Assembly (NCBI GenBank): GCA_024704765.1
Contig: JAKMXF010000365.1
Span: 806,001-870,000 of the forward strand
Length of the DNA stretch: 64,000 nucleotides
Source: Oopsacas minuta
Taxonomy: Eukaryota; Porifera; Hexactinellida; Lyssacinosida; Leucopsacidae
Reading direction: 5' to 3'
Made by a program: the position numbers and the translations under genes. The notes under the pieces were generated by a model, which was not told the origin of the DNA, searched no databases, and was given only the letters and a program-made list of their open reading frames with translations. Shown one piece after another: positions 1 to 11,200 of the stretch. Each line of letters opens with the position of its first letter. The stretch's first letter is position 1.

Positions 1-60
1 CACATTTGTATTATCTCTTATTTCGATATATCTGTATTCGATATAACTGGTGTTTACCTG
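1..60. repeat. right-end fragment of a TA-flanked MITE
   Basis: The first 60 bases match the right half of the complete element at 5750-5932: both carry a TTCGATAT...TTCGATATAAC pattern and then run into TA. It lies in the intron upstream of the PP2C exon and is cut by the window edge. Confidence 0.5.
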
Positions 61-84
61 TATTTACTACTTATTTATTCATAG

Positions 85-537
85 ATAATGACTCCACATA
101 AACCAGAAGATGAGTCTGAAAAAGCTAGGATCGAGAAGGCAGGGGGAGTAGTAGTGTATCTAGGGGCTTGGAGGGTTAATGGAGTTCTTTCAGTAGCTCG
201 TGCTATCGGAGATATACAACAAAAGCCGAGCATAACCGCTGAACCTGACATTAACACGATTGATTTAAACGGAGAAGAGGATTATCTTGTAATGGCTTGT
301 GATGGGCTATGGGATGCTATTGATCCTGACAAAATCCCTACTTTAATTGACGAGCATTTCAAGAACGGAGGCTTACAGGAGGCTACTGCGGAATTTCTTG
401 TAAAAAAGGCTCTCAAACACGGCTCTATGGATAACATTACTATTATTGTGTTATTTTTCCCAACCTACAAACCTCCCAAGAAACAATTGTCACAGCCAAA
501 TAAGGAAATGAGCCTTGCAGATTATTTCAATAAGTAG
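85..537 (+). CDS. PP2C-family Ser/Thr phosphatase, C-terminal exon (PPM1E/F-like), 5' part outside window
   Basis: Last coding exon of a metal-dependent protein phosphatase. A pyrimidine-rich acceptor ending in TAG at 84 precedes the exon, and the stop is at 535-537. The PP2C C-terminal motifs are in order: HKPE, RVNGVLSVARAIGD, the metal-site stretch LVMACDGLWD and GSMDNITIIV, so the catalytic aspartates of this half (the GD, DG and DN motifs) are intact. The closest remembered relatives are PPM1E/PPM1F (POPX), which dephosphorylate PAK and CaM kinases; family assignment within PPM1 is inference. The N-terminal half of the catalytic domain lies to the left of the window. The tail after the domain is short (about 25 residues). 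Confidence 0.88.
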   Translation: MMTPHKPEDESEKARIEKAGGVVVYLGAWRVNGVLSVARAIGDIQQKPSITAEPDINTIDLNGEEDYLVMACDGLWDAIDPDKIPTLIDEHFKNGGLQEATAEFLVKKALKHGSMDNITIIVLFFPTYKPPKKQLSQPNKEMSLADYFNK

Positions 538-1523
538 TATATTTTCCTATTTATTGTACTGTAGATATCATTAATTTCTGTTTGTATTATAGTCTACAGC
601 TGTGATTTTGCGATTATTGTAGTATGCTAGTTTTTTATTCTCTCGATTATACTTTGATCATTGATTATATTAATGGTATATCCTATATATGCTAATTGGA
701 GAGATTGTTGTTTTGCTGAATTTTTAGGATTAATTATTTAATTTAAAGTAATTGTTATTATTTGTTAGTTAACAAACGTAGGAACCTTTCAAGACCTCGA
801 TTGGGTATCGAGTATAGGGATTGAGATTCTTACAAATTTGTGTCTCTTTGTAAAATGCGATTAGAATCTGATTAGCGATTGCTAGTAAATGTGCTTCTAA
901 AAGATGTACAATCGCCAGGACTTGGATGATTTTCTAAATTACGAATCATCTTAGATAAATTTTGTTAATCATTTCATCATAATATATATTTTAATATATT
1001 TTCCTTTATCTGCAAATCAGTCCTATTATCATCACTAAAATTGATATTTAAATATTGAATTATAGTTTGCTATTGGAAAGAGACAGATATGAAAAATCCT
1101 GTGTCATACATATCTTAAATTATGATATAATGAAACTCTCGTTAATATAACATATATATACTCTATTTACGCATTATCAGTTCTGCTCAATGCTTTGGAA
1201 AAATACAATTATTACTACTAACCCTATTACTATTACTATTACTATTACTATTACTATTACTATTATTACTATACTTGATTACTTTACTAGAAATGAAAAG
1301 GAAATTGACGGCCAAATAAATATGGTTTATTTATCAAATCATAGCTATTTCAAAAATTACTTACAATGCATTACAACACACTGAATTACAAAGCAATGAT
1401 TTTTCCAAACTTGAGATAGCGCCGGATTCATTCTCTTTCTAAGCGAAATACACACAAATCATTATTTACAGGGACAGATAAATACTTGTATAGAATGAAT
1501 GGAATCTACATAGTTTTCAAATA
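538..1523. other. intergenic, AT-rich, one hexamer microsatellite
   Basis: No coding signal. It holds the 3' flank of the PP2C gene, a hexanucleotide microsatellite (see 1224-1270) and the upstream flank of the membrane-protein gene. The short open frame over the microsatellite is only the repeat being read as Ile-Thr. Confidence 0.7.
1224..1270. repeat. (ATTACT)n microsatellite
   Basis: About seven imperfect tandem copies of the hexamer ATTACT. Confidence 0.9.
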
Positions 1524-2648
1524 ATGTTTGTATCGTGGATTATAACGTCAATTTCAGTTGGCTTAGCATATATTGTCTTCCTAGTTGCATTCATATTCTG
1601 GTTTCTGTATCTGCTACATGACGTCATCAAGAGGAGAACTTGTTACAAATCTGCCTTGAGAAGTATCCAAGAATATACTGATCAGTATCAACAACAAGTT
1701 GTGTACCGAGCACAAACAGAATATGTTAAGAGTATATTCTTATCATCTATTAATATTGTGGAATGGATAGCTATAACATCAGGTGGAGCTGCAATGATAT
1801 ATTATTGCTTGAAAAATGAATTTATTTGTAGCAGAAAATTCGATGAATCAGTAAATTCTAGTAATCCATTGGACCATTTCACTAATGTCAGTGATTGTTT
1901 TAAAATTTTGTCCATTACTGATATACTGAATTCCCACATTTTCTCAGAACTACTCCTTACGGGATATAATTTCTTTCTATTGAGTATAACGTTAGTTGGA
2001 TGTCTTTCCAATTACCTCACAGCAAGATATGCAAGAAAGAGTTGGATCACAAATAGCAAGGTTCCCTATTTCATTGCACTCGCTTTTGTATTTATGTTGA
2101 TAACTCAAATCTCAACTCTATTTTGCTCCTTAACCTTGATTATAAGATGTGTACACTGTGTAGTATCGGTGGTAGCGTTAGTATTCGCAATACAACAGTC
2201 TTGGAGACTTAGGATGGTAATTAATTGGACAGTTGTTGATCTAGAGATCAGTCAGAATAATAAGAGGTCGCTGATTAAATTCAAAAAAATGAGTAAACGG
2301 TTGAGCAATCTATTCTATCTTCTATGGATAGGTTGTTTCTTGGCTCTGATAACAGTATTTATGGAGAATATAAAGCTTGTTATTGAATTAATTCTACAAT
2401 TTATCTCTGAGGATAATCATGATTATTCTCTCTGTACTTTACATAACCAATATCTATCAACTTCTATTGCAGCAATATTCGATGTGTTCAATGGTATATT
2501 ATCTATAACAGGAATACTTCTCATTTATTTCCCTTATATTTTGAGCGGATATATTAGAATGTCAGTTATAATATGGCTTCGTATCAGAGGTAGAACTGGT
2601 TACAGGACACATTTCCCTAACCCTCTCAGGAAACCTCTTATATCATAG
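1524..2648 (+). CDS. intronless orphan membrane protein with about seven transmembrane segments
   Basis: A 374-residue frame opened by ATG and closed by TAG, with no frame breaks. Hydrophobic segments sit near residues 5-30, 68-92, 140-165, 180-203, 205-223, 263-285 and 320-345. Basic stretches lie after the first segment (KRRTCYKS), between segments 3 and 4 (ARYARKSW) and between 5 and 6 (NNKRSLIKFKKMSKR). Asn-linked sites (NSSN, NVS) lie in the loop between segments 2 and 3. Seven segments suggest a receptor-like topology, but I see no class-defining GPCR motif (no DRY, no NPxxY) and do not recognise the family. It could equally be a transporter-like protein. It stands alone, with flanking intergenic DNA on both sides. 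Confidence 0.6.
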   Translation: MFVSWIITSISVGLAYIVFLVAFIFWFLYLLHDVIKRRTCYKSALRSIQEYTDQYQQQVVYRAQTEYVKSIFLSSINIVEWIAITSGGAAMIYYCLKNEFICSRKFDESVNSSNPLDHFTNVSDCFKILSITDILNSHIFSELLLTGYNFFLLSITLVGCLSNYLTARYARKSWITNSKVPYFIALAFVFMLITQISTLFCSLTLIIRCVHCVVSVVALVFAIQQSWRLRMVINWTVVDLEISQNNKRSLIKFKKMSKRLSNLFYLLWIGCFLALITVFMENIKLVIELILQFISEDNHDYSLCTLHNQYLSTSIAAIFDVFNGILSITGILLIYFPYILSGYIRMSVIIWLRIRGRTGYRTHFPNPLRKPLIS

Positions 2649-3312
2649 ACTTCTTACATTCCATTTATGAAACGTAGTATCTGTATCTGTTATTGTAACT
2701 GTAATGGTTGAAAGTATCTTTCTTACTATTTGGTATTTGGGAATAAATTTGTCTATTTGAAAGGTGTATATTTTATAATTAAAGGACTTTTCTAGCCAGC
2801 AACCTAAGTTGTTACATACAACTCCCCCATAGCCATAGGATGCTGGCTAGTAACCCCATATAATGAACTTTACTTATTTGTTATAAGACTTGTAATCAAA
2901 TGAGTTTTTTCCAAATCCAAATTGAATACCGATATCACATCTAATCCATGTACAATCCATGTAATCCAAACACATTATGGATCTGATGGATTCCTCCAAG
3001 CTGCTGGTCTGCATAAAAGGAAATAAAAAACTAATGCTAATGTGTCTACTCGTGAACTACTTAGTTCAAGGTCCGTCATATAATGTCAATACGTATATAT
3101 ATTTCCCGATAAAAAACAACCTTTCGCCCCGTTATACATTCTTCATTCATGTTTACACGTATATATCTTCTTTCAATTATAGGCTGTGAGACCAGCTAAT
3201 GGCTTGGAACTAGTGTACTCTGAATCATCTCTACTATTTGTATGTATTCTATGACAATAATATGATATTATATATGATGTATTGTGTATAGCTGCAATTT
3301 TGAAACGCTCTT
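2649..3312. other. intergenic stretch with a short inverted repeat
   Basis: No gene seen. Contains the inverted repeat at 2792-2850; the small open frame near 2977-3189 is low-complexity and lacks protein-like composition. Confidence 0.6.
2792..2850. repeat. short inverted repeat, MITE-like
   Basis: Ten-base perfect arms CTAGCCAGCA and TGCTGGCTAG enclose about 39 bases. Similar arm sequence (AGCCAGTTATTAGCAACC, GCTAGCAACC) recurs near 47600 and 11010, suggesting a small dispersed family. Confidence 0.5.
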
Positions 3313-4566
3313 ATGATTCAGAGTATATTTCTGATAAGTCCGTTAGGAGATGTATTCCTAGAACGTCACTGGAGGAAGATCCTATCTCGTAACGTCCTTG
3401 ACATATTTTATGAGGCTCAATCAAAAGCTACATCTCCTGATGATATATCTCCTGTCCTGTCTGGTGGTTCATTCTATATTATACACATCTACAAACATAG
3501 TATATACTTTGTAGCTGTTATACAAGGAGAAATACCTCCTCTATTCGTTATAGAATTCTTACACAGAATGACTAGCATATTCACAGAATATCTACACGAG
3601 TGTACTGAACAGAAGATTAGAGACAAAATAGTATTGATATACGAGATTCTTGAGGAAATGATGGATAACGGATTTCCATTGGCAACTGAGCCTAATCTAC
3701 TGAAGGAACTCATTCAGCCTACCAACATTGTGAGTGACGTAATCCATAATATAACTGGTAAGGACACAATGGCTTCTCGTCTTCCCGCTTCTCAAATCTC
3801 CAACATGCCATGGAGACGTTCTGGCGTAAAGTACGTGAATAATGAATTCTATATGGACATAACAGAGGAGATTGATTGTATAATCGATAAGACTGGAGCA
3901 GTAATTTCCTGTGACATCATCGGATATGTAGACTGTGTGTGTAAGCTCTCAGGAATGCCTGACCTTACTCTTACATTCATGAACCCAAGAATTATAGATG
4001 ACGTCAGCTTCCATCCATGTGCACGTCTCAGACGCTGGGAATCAGAAAGACTTATTTCGTTTGTTCCTCCAGACGGTTCATTCCGTCTCATGACGTTTCA
4101 AGCTAGTGCACAGAGTTGTACCACTCTCTGTCTTCCTATTTACGTGACACCTGTATTCACCCTCAAAGAAGCTAGTGGTCGTATGGAAATACGTGTTGGT
4201 ACCAAGAATACTCTAGGAAAGAATTTGGATGATGTAGAAATAATCTGTCCTATGCCTAAAGAAGTAGTTAACGTTTCACTAGTGTCTACAGTTGGTATGT
4301 TTACATTTGATCCTGTTACTAAGGTGATACGTTGGAAAATAGGTAAGCTGATGTCAGGGAAGATAGCTAACCTAGCTGGATCTGTAAGTATTCAGCCAGG
4401 AACATCTGTCAGAGCTCGTCCTGAAGTGAGTGTACATTTCAGCTTACCTCTACATGCTGCATCAGGACTGAAGGTTAACAGACTTGAAATGTACACTGAG
4501 GACTTCAAACCGTACAAAGGTGTAAAGTATATTACAAAATCAGGAACTTTCCAAGTCCGATCCTAA
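3313..4566 (+). CDS. AP3M1: AP-3 adaptor complex subunit mu
   Basis: Medium subunit of the AP-3 adaptor, which sorts cargo bearing tyrosine motifs from endosomes or Golgi to lysosome-related organelles. The 417-residue product matches the length of animal AP3M1 (418). The N-terminal longin-like domain (residues 1-140) has the hallmark starts IFLISPLGDVFLERHW and PPLFVIEFLHR. The linker reads NMPWRRSGVKYVNNE, followed by the mu-homology domain with KLSGMPDLTLTFMNPR, FHPCARLRRWESERLISF and VPPDGSFRLM. The end KGVKYITKSGTFQVRS is almost the same as in vertebrate AP3M1. The whole gene is one exon, unlike the intron-rich vertebrate gene; intron loss or retroposition followed by replacement are both possible. 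ATG at 3313 begins the conserved MIQSIFL. Confidence 0.97.
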   Translation: MIQSIFLISPLGDVFLERHWRKILSRNVLDIFYEAQSKATSPDDISPVLSGGSFYIIHIYKHSIYFVAVIQGEIPPLFVIEFLHRMTSIFTEYLHECTEQKIRDKIVLIYEILEEMMDNGFPLATEPNLLKELIQPTNIVSDVIHNITGKDTMASRLPASQISNMPWRRSGVKYVNNEFYMDITEEIDCIIDKTGAVISCDIIGYVDCVCKLSGMPDLTLTFMNPRIIDDVSFHPCARLRRWESERLISFVPPDGSFRLMTFQASAQSCTTLCLPIYVTPVFTLKEASGRMEIRVGTKNTLGKNLDDVEIICPMPKEVVNVSLVSTVGMFTFDPVTKVIRWKIGKLMSGKIANLAGSVSIQPGTSVRARPEVSVHFSLPLHAASGLKVNRLEMYTEDFKPYKGVKYITKSGTFQVRS

Positions 4567-4746
4567 TCTCCACTTCTACCAAATAGGCCTATAATATATC
4601 TATATATGGAGTTACTGTTGTTTGTGTAATTCGTATAATTGAATCTAAATCTATAGAGCAATAATTGAACTATTATGTGATATAAACTATAATGAATGAT
4701 ATGTACCTATTTATTGGAGGCATAGCACACTTCTCAACTGCCCCGA

Positions 4747-4803
4747 TTTTGGCGGGATGTTCCGCCTTTTCGAACAAGGCTATACAAAGTAACCATTGGC
4801 ATA
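4747..4803 (+). promoter_or_regulatory. candidate promoter motifs of the CCDC180-like gene: E2F-type site and weak X-box-like site
   Basis: TTTTGGCGGGA at 4747-4757 matches the E2F consensus and stands out as GC-rich in AT-rich flank. GTAACCATTGGCAT at 4790-4803 resembles one half plus a degenerate second half of an RFX X-box. Both lie 100-155 bases upstream of the start codon of a ciliary-type gene. E2F and RFX factors drive ciliary genes in animals, but the match here is by eye only. Confidence 0.3.
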
Positions 4804-4900
4804 TGTACTATACTCCTCATCCTAAATATATATTAACCAAAGTTAACCAATTGGAATGTACTTCTTTAATGTGTAATTTAATGGGTAACCTGTATATAGT

Positions 4901-5714
4901 ATGATAGAGGCAATATACAGAACACAGGGTAATGACTCAGATAATCTGGATAGAGAGAGATTAGAAGAGGTGGAAGAAGTGAGTGGACTTCCTGATGCTC
5001 TATCGACAGGAGGTAACAGCAATGAAGTTGTCAGTAGAGTCAGGAAGAAGCAACAGGAGAAACATGAACGAGCTAGAGAAGAATTCAGAGATAAACTCTC
5101 TGAGCTGAGTACCGAATACGAAAAGAAGATAGCAGAAGCTTCCTATAGTCTTAAGGAGCATATGGATGACATCACAGAACATATTAATGAGGTTATTATT
5201 AGATTACTATCTTACGGTATTTATTGTATTTGATATAACTAATTTTGTAGCTCACTGAACCACTGTCAGACAGAGAAACACTCCTCTTACAGAGTTATTC
5301 ACAGCTAGAGAGTGTGTGGAGTCAAACTCTAACATTCAGCATTCTACATCAGTCTAGTATTGATACGTTTAGTGATACTCTGTCAGAGATGGAGCGGAAG
5401 AAGAGCTCTGCTCTGAATGTAACATTCTCTCAGTTCTCAGAGAGATTCACTCGTGTAGGATATCTCACATCTCCTCAATGTGTATCTCTATTGGAAGAAG
5501 AGGCATGGAAAATGAACTACACCCTTATAGAGAATCAAAGGAGCTGTAACCAACTACTGTTTCGACTCAGAGCATCCTACATAGGTTATACAATAGATTA
5601 CATTAATACTGTGTATTATTCAGGTGCCCAGCGATTATTTGGAGGAGAATCAGAAGATTATTATTATTTAGCACCCTGGGGTACAAATTAATCACATGCT
5701 ACATACCACTATTC

Positions 5715-5749
<35 letters not shown>

Positions 5750-8700
5750 CAGTCAACTCTCGTTGAATTGAAGCTCAAGCGATTACATCGATATTAACGG
5801 AGTTCGATATAACCATTTTTAACCTGAAATTTATATTACTTTGACGGTTTGCGACCATATTTGTATAATTTCAAACTTCGATATTAGCGGGTATTCCGGT
5901 ATTCCCATGTTCGATATAACGGTAGTTGACTGTATTTATTTCTATAATATTCTTTCTTAGCCCATGAGAAGAAGTATCGGGAGAACTGGCTATCCCTGGT
6001 TGAGCTATGGAGAGAACTCAGAATTGAGAAAGCAGTGAGAGAGTTTACCATCTTCATGTCAGAACCAGCTGTACAACACCCACCTCAATTCACCAATCTC
6101 CTCCGGGAGTTGTCTAAAGAACAGAGTATCATAAACACTAAAAGAATAGACTTAATATTCACAATATCTGACTTAACACCTCCTATAGTATGTAGTAAAT
6201 CAGTTCAAGATTGGGAGAAGATGATTAAAGATAAGCACGATAAGCTGGAATCCCTCAATACTCGTTATCTTGTAATGCTTAATGACTGCCTATCTCGTGT
6301 ACATGAGTACTGCTTGGAAGAGGCTGGAGCTGTTAAGAACAGGCTAGTCAGTAATAAGGTCAGTACTGATAATAATAATAACAAAATGAATATTTATGAA
6401 TAGTAACTTTTCAAAAGGTTAATTAAGTGACATTTTCAGCTGTTAACATTGCTTAAATTGTATAACTTCCTGTTTCTGGAATTTTACAAACCTTGATTAT
6501 ATCATTTTGCTCATCTTACTCTACGTATACATAGGTATGTGCGGAAGATTATGTCTTTCAAGTAATGAACGACAGACTACTCCCACCAGTAGAGGATCTA
6601 CAGGCTTGTACTGAAGAGATGCTACACTCTATTGAGCAGTCATTAGACTCTCTTCTCATCGCGCAGCGTAATCAATTGGGTGATATTGCTGACTATGTAG
6701 GAGATGGAATGTGTTTATGGCAACAACATGAAAATGGATTGAATAACAAAGAAAGACAGATACAGGAAGAATTAGACGTCACACGAACTGAACACGATAC
6801 CAAGACTCAAAAGTTGGAATCTTCTCTTGATTTATGGCTAGATAAGCTGAGGCAAGCTGCTTGCAAAACTGACTTACAATACCAGTTTGATCAGGTTGTA
6901 AATTTATAGCATTATATTACAATCTGCATCAGATTATCTGAATATATTATAGGCTAAGAAGTATCTGGGGATAATATCTGAAGGATATACTGAGTTCCAA
7001 CAACAAATGAGTTCTATCATAGAAGACTATCCTCAACAGATAGTAGCACTTGTAAGTATTAGGAGATATAGCTCTGCCGTGCGTACATACAGTCGCATTT
7101 GTCGATAACCGTGATATTATGTTCACTATTCAGAAGTGTTCATTGTATCATCGTAGGAATTTTTAGGCATTTACAGTCACATTTTCACTTTTCAACACCT
7201 CCAGTTAGAATTCTCATTTTTGCTGTTACAACATTTACTGATTATACAATGTAACTAAATTTACATCTTCTAACAGTTATCTTTATATGAGGAGTCTGTA
7301 ATGAAAGGCCTATCTATCACAAAGATGCTTCCTAGAGCACCTCGTAAGATAAAACCAGAATGTCTTATTCCTAGCGGTAGGATTACCAGAGCATCATCTA
7401 GTGGGAGTATAATAGTAAAGCCGCCTTTGATTATACATGAACCAATCAAAACTGATGGAGGTATTACGTATTACTGGATGCTTCGTTCTGATACAACTGC
7501 TGAGTCTAGTGAGCATGTCTTCATTACACAGGTGCGTTAGTTTACAATATTTCTGGAAATATTTATAATATATAATTTCACCTGTTAGGCTACGAGCAGG
7601 TATAACATGCTTCTAGATTTAGCTGTAGAGAGTGTCAAGCTCCCTGACAATATGATATTCAAATTTAAGAAGAGTTTAGTTCATTCTTATCTGAACCATC
7701 TAGAGACTTGGAAGAAGGAGGGTGTGGAGAGAGCTAAAGGCGTAGTGAGTGCTAAGAACGAAGAATTGTCCTCAGAACTTGAGTTAAGATTACATTTACA
7801 TGAACCTAGAGAAAATAATATTAACCAGGACATACGTATAGCTAGAGAGGATGAACTGAAAGATCATGAAGGTGATTTTGAGGAACAAGCAAACCTAATT
7901 AACACTGCACTGGACAAACAGAAGAGTATACTAACTAGTGAATTAATTCCAACTATTGAGAAGATGACAACAGGATTCCGTGAAAAGTTGAAAGATATAG
8001 AATGTCATATAAGCGGTTTGAATAGACACACACAATTACAAGATGTTATAGAGGTTGCTGCTGCAGCTAAATCAGTTCATATCCGTGCTCTAAAGAATTT
8101 AATTAAGAAATTCAGAGTTAGTGTAGATGATACATTATACTGTGTTAAGGAATCTAGTGTTATTTATAGCCAGGAGCTGCTAACAGTCTCAGAAGGGAAG
8201 AACTTTGCTCCTGAAGAGATTGAGAACTTTACTCGTAGGCTTGACTCTGTTATGAAGAATGTTGATGTATTTGAGACTTCTATCAAGGCTGATATCGATA
8301 CTCTACAGAGTCATAACTACCAAGTGGCTTTAGACATATTCGGGAAATTGTCTGAAAAATTTGATCACAATCTTGTTGATATAAATTTCATGGAAAGAAT
8401 CACCGCAAAGTTCAATGAAATACAACTACAGATCCGTATAGAAATAGCTGCCAGCAATTCTCAAGCTGAGGACATACAACACCACGTACTGCTACTCACA
8501 GAATTAGTGAATTCTCTACAACAAAAGTATGAAGAAATAGAATCTCCAGATTATGAGTTGATTAGGTGTGCTACTGATGAGCTATACAAGAAAACACAGA
8601 CACGAATAGACTACCTATTCTGCTACTGTTCTCCTTCTGATAAGAACCAAGCTTCTACTTTTATCAAATTCCAGAAGGTTACTTCTGATGTGATTTCAGC

Positions 8701-9958
8701 TATGGGAGTTACTCGCTCAATTGTACAGGCACCCACTAGGAGGGACACAATAACGCCATCTACGGATCAATCGGCTACCCCTTCACTTGCTGTCATAGAC
8801 ATGGAGAGAGCTCCATCTTCTAACAGGAGTATTCCTAGATCTAGAACACATACGCCAACTCTTACTGGAGAAAAATCATACATGAGTCAGAGGAGAAAGG
8901 GATTGAGTAGATATCAGCTGTTGAAGAACCCTAGTTTTGGTATGGAGGGTGGTAATGATACAAACAATCCTACATCTTTACTACCTAAGATTAGGAAACT
9001 TCTCTATTCAAAGAATGATGAATTTTTTCAAATGAGTGATAGTTTCTACAGATCTCGTAGCTCCAAGTCAATTCTACGCATAGATTCTTTACCTGAAACC
9101 TCAGAGATGTGTATGCTTAATGTTAACAAGAGACTACACTCGTATCGCACTCAGATAGAAGAATATCGTATACAGTGTATACAAGAGCTGAGAGGACAAC
9201 TGGAGAAGTTGTATGCAACTATGTCTAACATGCCTCTTGCTGTTTTTACTGGTATTCTGTATCAAATTACTTTAGTATTACATTCTGAGAAGAAAGAGGT
9301 TGTCAAAACCTTCTCTGAAAAGTTTACAAACTTTGAGGAGATAAAGAAAATGAATCGAGCTCAACTGAGACCAAATCTAGGACATATTGCTAACAGAGAT
9401 ATTCTTGATAAATTATGTCAATGTGAAATAGGCAGACACAATTCCGTTATTCAGGCTTTCGAGAAATGTAACAATACAAAAATGGAGCAGCTGACTCTAA
9501 GTGGAGAAAGTTTTACTTCTCAGCTTGAGGATAGAGTAACCTTTCTGAGTGATTTATTTCAGAAAGTAACTCTTCCAAGTACCATAATTAAACTAGCTGA
9601 TAAACATGACAAACAAATAATATCTTCTGTAAAGCGTCTAAATCCTTTACCAGAGAATGAGCTTGATTCAGAACCAAACTCACAGATGTATATAGATATT
9701 CCTAAGCGATGGTTTAATAAGGAAGTAGAATATCTAGAGAAGTTATCTCTCATTCCCTCCCTTCCTGTTCCAAACATTTCTGATTTATACTCCATTCTAT
9801 TCGAGAGCAGAGACTCTATCTTCATGGCATTCTTTAAAGATTTTGTCTCTGAGCTTAGAGAGAACACTGATGATAATGTTACAAGAATAACTCGGGAGAA
9901 TGTTGCTTTTGAAGTTTGGGAAAAATCTGTAACGGATATCAAATCTTTATTCATGTAG
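4901..9958 (+). CDS. CCDC180: CCDC180-like coiled-coil protein (DUF4455/DUF4456 type), 7 exons
   Basis: Exons by hand: 4901-5191, 5251-5623, 5961-6358, 6535-6894, 6953-7051, 7277-7531, 7589-9958. All introns are GT-AG and the phases join cleanly to 1381 residues. The product is charged and helical throughout, with long coiled-coil stretches (e.g. VRKKQQEKHERAREEF; KERQIQEELDVTRTEHD), no signal peptide and no membrane segment. The run RLLPPVEDLQ, a Leu-rich central part and a C-terminal block with DSIFMAFFKDFVSEL resemble vertebrate CCDC180 (about 1700 residues), a poorly characterised protein enriched in ciliated tissue. The link rests on overall layout and a few remembered motifs, so another long axonemal coiled-coil family is possible. 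The start is the first ATG; a further upstream exon cannot be excluded. Its second intron carries a (TA)n tract and a MITE. Confidence 0.75.
5719..5748. repeat. (TA)n microsatellite
   Basis: About 14 TA units directly abutting the left end of the MITE at 5750; consistent with TA target preference of the element. Confidence 0.9.
5750..5932. mobile_element. complete MITE, Tc1/pogo-type ends, TA target duplication
   Basis: Terminal inverted repeats begin CAGTCAACTCTCGTTGAA on the left and, read inward from the right, CAGTCAACTACCGTTATA. TA flanks both ends (5748-5749, 5933-5934). The 183-bp element has no coding capacity. It sits within intron 2 of the CCDC180-like gene. A right-end fragment of the same family is at 1-60. 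Confidence 0.8.
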
Positions 9959-11200
9959 CACCCAACAGAGAACGAATAACTATCTTATCTATGTGTATTA
10001 TTATTCTAGTATTGCAACTCTTCACTCTTGTAACCATCAAGATCATATCTATTCCATACAAGGTAAGAATTGTAATTACAATAATTATTACATATTATGA
10101 CTGCAGTTACATGTTATCGTGTACCTTAATTATTAGATACTTTGACCAAACTATGTATTAATTGTATAGTAATATTACTCATGTACAGCTAAGGTTAAAA
10201 ATGATATACTGCCATCCTCTTGCTAGTTTGTCATTACGTTAATACAACACATATGTAATGCATTCCACAATATTCATTGTTCAGATACGTACCAAATTTA
10301 TGCATCATGTTACCTGGTACCTAATACGTTGATTTGTTAATTTAAAATTGTACATTAAATCATCACACCTGCAGGCTAGTTTACTGTGTATCAATAATTT
10401 CAATGATTATCGGTCCGAGATTACATACAGGCTTAACTCATACTAATCTCAGTTTAGCTAGCATGATGGACAATCATTTAAATAATATTGCAATTTGCGG
10501 ATAATCTTCTTCATTCCAAATTGTTCTCTTTGATTTTAACAGTCAGTAAAATAATATAAAACGTCAAAATTGCGAAATTAGCACATTTATGGGAAAATAT
10601 TGTACATTTCTAAGAACTTAACAATCAACATATTTTGTTTATTAACAATTTGAATGTGTAATATTTGCTTTTGTTATCAATAGATTCAATTACTGATAAT
10701 CAATCTGAAGATAATACATATTTCAGTATTGGCCGTCATAGCATACCGCATGTATGTAACAAATTAATTCTCAATAAATTATTATTATTATACTCCATTT
10801 ACACGCAGCAAGATGTTGTAGGCAAAATATATTCTAATAATTATGTTTCCCTATTTGTCTTCAAAGGACCTGTAACTGGAATATTGTGAATTTATTAAAG
10901 GAACGATTTTTTTACAACTTTTCTAACCAACATCCTATTTGGTGATAACAACGATGGGGTTGCTGATATCTTGTAATATTACATAGCAACTTAGCTGCTG
11001 GAAGATAGCTAGCAACCAAGTTTCTCGAAAATGACAATAATAATATTTATCCTTAATAAACCTCAACAAGTAAGAGCCTCATTCATATGTTATAGCTATA
11101 ACATGCAAAACAAATTATACGTATACTTGGATATTAAAGTTGGGTTTTCTAAGACACCGTAAGTAGTATTAATGGGTTAACATGGGATAGAATTTGACAA
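9959..11200. other. convergent intergenic region, no gene seen
   Basis: Between the 3' ends of the CCDC180-like gene (+) and the 15-Ig gene (-). AT-rich; small open frames at 9916-10161 and 10665-10889 lack protein-like composition or splice context. Around 10920-11020 there is a repeat-like stretch with GCTAGCAACC, related to the inverted repeat at 2792. Confidence 0.6.

Noticed and set aside
2977-3189. 70-residue open frame upstream of AP-3 mu
   Set aside because: No recognisable protein features or splice partners; probably 5' flank of AP-3 mu.
10665-10889. 74-residue plus-strand open frame
   Set aside because: Low-complexity AT-rich translation with no homology cue; treated as chance.
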